DNA from: Gammaproteobacteria bacterium
GTDB taxonomy: Bacteria > Pseudomonadota > Gammaproteobacteria > Pseudomonadales > Azotimanducaceae
Assembly (NCBI GenBank): GCA_020832085.1
Contig: JAFIFJ010000052.1
Span: forward strand, 1 to 46,163
Direction of reading: 5' to 3'
DNA: 46,163 nucleotides
The notes under the pieces were generated by a model. That model had not been told where the DNA came from and did not search any database. It saw nothing but the letters and a program-made list of their open reading frames with translations. Below, in pieces: positions 43,094 through 46,163 of this stretch; position 1 is the first letter of the stretch, and each line of letters starts with the position of its first letter. The position numbers and the translations under genes were made by a program.

Positions 43094-44578
43094 GTGACGG
43101 ATGTTCGCGACCTGGCCCTGATGATCCGCTCCCGCACACCGCTGATCGTGGTGGAAACCCATGACGAAAAGCGGGTTCTGGAACTGGTAGCCGGCATCGC
43201 CATGCGGCAGGGGCTGAGCTGCCACGAGTGGACCGCCGTACGCGGCCTCGAACGGGGCGGGCTGGCACGAGGCGCCCTGGCGGAAGAGCCGAAGTCCCTC
43301 GCGCCGGAGGCCGTGCTCACCGGCATTCTTCGGGACGGCAGCCACGGTATCTACGTGCTCTGCGACTTCCATCCCTACCTCGACCAGGAACCGAAGATCG
43401 TCCGGCTGATCCGGGAAATCGCACTGGATTACGAGCGCCTTCACTGCACGCTGCTCTTCATCAGCCACCGCATGACCCTGCCGCCAGAGCTGAGTCGGCT
43501 CGGTGCCCGCTTCGAGCTCGCGCTGCCCGACTCGGAAACGCTCATGGCCATCGTCCGGGAGCAGGCCGAACTCTGGTCCCGGGCTCATCCGGGTCAACGG
43601 GTACGCACCGACCGGGAGACGCTCGAGCGTCTCATCAGCAACTTGCGCGGCGTCAACGAGGCCGACGCCCGACGCCTCATCCGCCACGCCATCTTCACGG
43701 ACGGCGCCATCACGGAGTCTGACCTCCCAGCCATCAACCGTCTCAAATTCGAGCTGATCGGGGCCGACGGCATTCTCGCGCTGGAGTACGACACCCCGAC
43801 CCTGGATGCCGTGGCCGGACTCGGCCGGGTCAAACGCTGGCTGGACAAACGTCGCCGGGCCCTGGCAGGCGAGGGCAGCGAGCAGGACCGCCCCAAGGGC
43901 ATCCTGCTGCTCGGCGTGCAGGGCGGCGGCAAGAGTCTGGCGGCGCGCTGCATCGCAGGCGAGCTGGGTCTGCCCCTGCTGCGGCTGGACTTCGGTGCGC
44001 TCTACAACAAATTCATCGGCGAGACGGAACGCAACCTGCGGGAGTCCTTGAAGCAGGCGGAGAGCATGGCCCCCTGCGTGCTGTGGATGGACGAGATCGA
44101 AAAAGGCCTCGACGTGCGCGGGTCGGACAACAGCACCTCCAAGCGGGTGCTCGGCACCCTGCTGACCTGGCTGGCCGAGAACCGGACCCAGGTTTTCGTC
44201 ACCGCGACGGCCAACGACATCCAGGCCCTGCCTCCGGAACTGCTGCGCAAGGGCCGTCTCGACGAGATATTCTTCGTCGATCTGCCGGGGCCGGAAGCCC
44301 GGCGTCAGATTCTCGAAATCCATCTGCGCAAACGTGGCTGCGACCCCACCGGCTTCGACCTCGACCGGCTGCTGGCACACTGCGAGGGGTTCACGGGAGC
44401 CGAAATCGAGCAGGCGGTGGTGTCAGCCCGCTATGCCGCCGCCAGTCGCAATGCCGAACTCGATACCGATGCCCTGTGTCGGGCCCTCGATGGAACGGTG
44501 CCGCTGTCGGTGACCATGGCCGAGTCCATGGCGGGACTTCGGGCCTGGGCGGCAGAGCGTACCGTTGCTGCGGATTGA
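43094..44578 (+). CDS. Ycf46-like AAA+ ATPase
   Basis: 494 residues from a GTG at 43094 ([22 protein letters not shown]); the frame is open back to 42911 but the extra residues are low-complexity and unconserved. The N-terminal half (about 1-240) is a degenerate P-loop-like domain typical of Ycf46 proteins. The C-terminal AAA+ module has Walker [13 protein letters not shown] (unusual GVQGGGKS rather than GPPGTGKT), Walker [11 protein letters not shown], sensor FVTATAND, Arg-finger region [17 protein letters not shown] and the lid. Cyanobacterial Ycf46 is linked to photosynthetic regulation; the proteobacterial role is unknown. It converges on the cNMP/rhodanese gene with a 24-bp gap. Confidence 0.82.
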   Translation: MTDVRDLALMIRSRTPLIVVETHDEKRVLELVAGIAMRQGLSCHEWTAVRGLERGGLARGALAEEPKSLAPEAVLTGILRDGSHGIYVLCDFHPYLDQEPKIVRLIREIALDYERLHCTLLFISHRMTLPPELSRLGARFELALPDSETLMAIVREQAELWSRAHPGQRVRTDRETLERLISNLRGVNEADARRLIRHAIFTDGAITESDLPAINRLKFELIGADGILALEYDTPTLDAVAGLGRVKRWLDKRRRALAGEGSEQDRPKGILLLGVQGGGKSLAARCIAGELGLPLLRLDFGALYNKFIGETERNLRESLKQAESMAPCVLWMDEIEKGLDVRGSDNSTSKRVLGTLLTWLAENRTQVFVTATANDIQALPPELLRKGRLDEIFFVDLPGPEARRQILEIHLRKRGCDPTGFDLDRLLAHCEGFTGAEIEQAVVSARYAAASRNAELDTDALCRALDGTVPLSVTMAESMAGLRAWAAERTVAAD

Positions 44579-44602
44579 CGGGCGACTCGAGGCGGCGGGT
44601 GA

Positions 44603-45652
44603 TCAGCCAGCGTTCGGGGGATCCTGCAGGACGTGGGCTTCCAGCCCCTCCTGATTGAGAATGTAGGCCGCCAGCACACTGCGGCGCCCGCCGTCGCAAG
44701 TGACCACGTACAGCGTTTCCGGATCGAGCTTGGACATGTTCTGGCGCAGCACCTGCAGCGGCAGATTGCGGCTGCCGGGAACATTGCCACGCTTGTATTC
44801 GGCGGGCAGGCGAACGTCGAGTACCGCCACCTTCTCGTCCGGTTTTTCGAGCATGGCAAGCAGAGTTTCGTAGTCCATATAGTCGAGCACGGGATCCTGG
44901 AGCAGCGCCTGAAAGTCCGGCTTGCCAAGCCGCATCAGGGCACCGTTCGTGATCATGGTGATGGTGGCGTTGCGGGGGGCATCGCCAATCAGCGCATCCT
45001 CGCCGAACATGTCTCCGGGCCCGAGTTCGGCCAACATCACTTCCTTCGTCTCACCCTCTCTGGCCACCCGGCGGGTGACTTTGCAGCGGCCGGACTTGAC
45101 CACATAGAAGTAGTCTCCGGGATCGCCCTGGCGGATGACGGCCTCACCCGCATCAATAAGGGTCTCCTCGAACTTGGAGAACAGCTGCTGGATGTTGGCC
45201 GGCGGAACGGCAGCGAACATGGCCGATCCCAGCAGGCAGGACATCCAGTCGTTTTCGACATCAGCACCGGAGGCCAAGTCCGTAACCATGTAGTTACCGG
45301 CCTGATCCCAGGTCAGGACGAGATCCACATGGTCCTTGGGCACGACGAACAGGCGCACCGGCGTGGTCGACACGGCCGTCACCGCGTGGGGGTTGTGATC
45401 ATCCAGCGCCCGCTGGCAGCGCTCGCTGCCGCCTTCCACCGGCGTGATCTGGAAGCTGGCATCGGTGAGATCGACGGTGCCCTGGATCAGGTAGTGCATC
45501 TCCCCGTCCGCAGCGCCCCTTTTGAACAGGATCTTGCCCTTGTCCAGAATCACGAGACGTCCCTTGCGCTGGATGTCCTGCAAGTGGGCTTCCGAGAGGG
45601 TATTGAAGGGCGCGAGGAGCTTCAGAACATCCAGAGGCATGCTGTCGGTCAT
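44603..45652 (-). CDS. Tandem cyclic-nucleotide-binding and rhodanese domain protein
   Basis: 349 residues from the ATG at 45652 (GGAG 7 bp upstream). The first cNMP-like domain (about residues 10-120: GKILFKRGAADGEMHYLIQGTVDLTD) is degenerate. The second (about 125-245) is better preserved: AVIRQGDPGDYFYVVKSGRCKV and MFGEDALIGDAPRNATI, keeping the Glu and Arg of the phosphate-binding cassette. A C-terminal rhodanese domain (about 250-345) has the active-site loop TCDGGRRS with a Cys nucleophile and LDVRLPAEYKRGNVPGS. There is no DNA-binding domain, so it is not a CRP-type activator. It might couple nucleotide sensing to sulfur or redox transfer; this is inference. Confidence 0.87.
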   Translation of the reverse strand: MTDSMPLDVLKLLAPFNTLSEAHLQDIQRKGRLVILDKGKILFKRGAADGEMHYLIQGTVDLTDASFQITPVEGGSERCQRALDDHNPHAVTAVSTTPVRLFVVPKDHVDLVLTWDQAGNYMVTDLASGADVENDWMSCLLGSAMFAAVPPANIQQLFSKFEETLIDAGEAVIRQGDPGDYFYVVKSGRCKVTRRVAREGETKEVMLAELGPGDMFGEDALIGDAPRNATITMITNGALMRLGKPDFQALLQDPVLDYMDYETLLAMLEKPDEKVAVLDVRLPAEYKRGNVPGSRNLPLQVLRQNMSKLDPETLYVVTCDGGRRSVLAAYILNQEGLEAHVLQDPPNAG

Positions 45653-46030
45653 GCGCAACTCCGATCCGGCACGGCGCAAGAGATAGAACTGGCTAGTGCG
45701 CTCTCGTCCTCAGACCGCCCCGCCAACATCGGTTTGGCCCAGGATTATGTCACGTCCATCGCTCAGGTCGGAACCGCTGCAGTACCCATGGCCGTCACGG
45801 GCATCGGGTTCGGGTTCGGGATCGGGATCGAAATCGGGTTCGGGTTCGGGTTCGGGTTCGCTAGCGAAATCGACTCCGATAGCGATACCGATAGCGATAC
45901 CGATAGCGATACCGATACCGATACCGATACCGATCCCGACAGCATGACCGAAGCTCGTGACGAACCCCCAGAGGGCGCGTCACGTAGCCCAGCGAACCAC
46001 ACGCGACCCAGGGATCACGCCCAATCCATC
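45653..46030. other. 378-bp intergenic region dominated by a hexanucleotide tract
   Basis: No credible gene. Short open frames across the tract (for example 45696-45947, giving SG and PI dipeptide runs) are products of the hexamer repeat and lack start signals. The first 150 bp presumably hold the promoter of the cNMP/rhodanese gene, not resolvable by eye. Confidence 0.6.
45804..45940. repeat. Hexanucleotide quasi-palindrome around a 12-bp perfect palindrome
   Basis: The left arm (45804-45860) is built of TCGGGT/TCGGGA hexamers, and the right arm (45871-45940) of CGATAC/CGATAG hexamers. The right arm on the opposite strand reads TCGGTA/TCGCTA, so the arms are imperfect inverted repeats matching mainly at TCGG. 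The centre is the palindrome TTCGCTAGCGAA (45857-45868). It may act as a terminator, a cruciform or a phase-variable spacer; length variation by slippage is likely. Confidence 0.8.
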
Positions 46031-46163
46031 TCAGAAAGTCTGGCGGACGCCGAACTCCACCAGCCAGCGGTTGTAGTCGAAGATCGGCAGGTTGCTGTCC
46101 ACATCCGTGTAGCCCACCTCGGCGTGCAGCTGCAGGCCTTCCCAGATCCGCAGCGTCGTCCCC
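46031..46163 (-). CDS. C-terminal strands of an outer-membrane beta-barrel protein (partial)
   Basis: The minus strand is open from the window edge to a TGA at 46033-46031. It encodes 43 residues including GLQLHAEVGYTDVDSN and YNRWLVEFGVRQTF. Alternating hydrophobic residues and a C-terminal Phe form the beta-signal recognised by the BAM complex, so an integral outer-membrane protein is likely. The rest lies outside the window and the family cannot be named. Confidence 0.65.
   Translation of the reverse strand, partial: GTTLRIWEGLQLHAEVGYTDVDSNLPIFDYNRWLVEFGVRQTF

Noticed and set aside
45696..45947. Small ORFs encoding SGSGSG and PIPIPI dipeptide repeats
   Set aside because: Translation of the hexanucleotide tract only; no Shine-Dalgarno and the same pattern is open in several frames.

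Overview
This window looks like chromosomal DNA of a GC-rich gammaproteobacterium. The core genes support this: a Vfr-like CRP, the anhydro-sugar recycling pair amgK-murU beside lptD, the rpsU-yqeY-dnaG-rpoD operon, coq7, and the order rpe-gph-trpE-trpG-trpD-trpC followed by crp. From memory, much of the gene order from rpoD to the AAA+ ATPase resembles the pseudomonad chromosome. The PEP-CTERM protein and the absence of plsY and apaG from their usual places suggest a non-Pseudomonas lineage. No finer placement can be defended from sequence alone.

Layout. (1) 1-1800: remnant of a tRNA-linked mobile element. It holds the right end of an IS3-family element, a tyrosine-recombinase gene cut by that IS, and a CAT-anticodon tRNA, with an 11-bp copy of the tRNA 3' end 66 bp away. 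(2) 1955-5199: a CX5R tyrosine phosphatase, a one-piece LuxR-HTH/TolB-like/TPR regulator and a permuted papain-like amidase. (3) 5459-17528: the accessory highlight. Four tandem lipoprotein genes share an N-terminal module (lipobox with Cys24, low-complexity linker, cadherin-like domain). The first carries 7 FG-GAP repeats; the other three each carry exactly 14 units of a roughly 47-residue Y-x-G-G-x-F repeat. A PEP-CTERM protein gene sits inside the array. Three of the four lipoprotein genes share an upstream DNA module, and a 164-bp multi-hairpin element follows the first gene. (4) 17553-22326: the macromolecular synthesis operon on the minus strand, with a strong sigma32-like promoter candidate before rpoD. 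(5) 22470-24796: tsaD-folB facing folM, separated by a REP-like cluster. (6) 24789-32632: minus-strand operon lptD-surA-pdxA-rsmA-apaH-cca-folM. (7) 32822-40334: amgK-murU, rpe-gph and trpEGDC. (8) 40404-45652: crp (vfr-like), an OsmC protein, a VOC protein, coq7, a Ycf46-like AAA+ ATPase and a cNMP-binding/rhodanese protein. (9) 45653-46163: a hexanucleotide tract folded around a 12-bp palindrome, then the last strand of an outer-membrane barrel protein.

How it fits together. Most of the window is housekeeping: translation and replication initiation, envelope biogenesis (LptD, SurA, AmgK/MurU), cofactor synthesis (PdxA, FolB, FolM, Coq7) and tryptophan synthesis. The 2.8-17.5 kb block is different. 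A regulator, an exported-or-cytosolic amidase and a duplicated family of predicted outer-membrane lipoproteins with 7- or 14-unit propeller-like repeats form a plausible cell-surface locus of unknown function.
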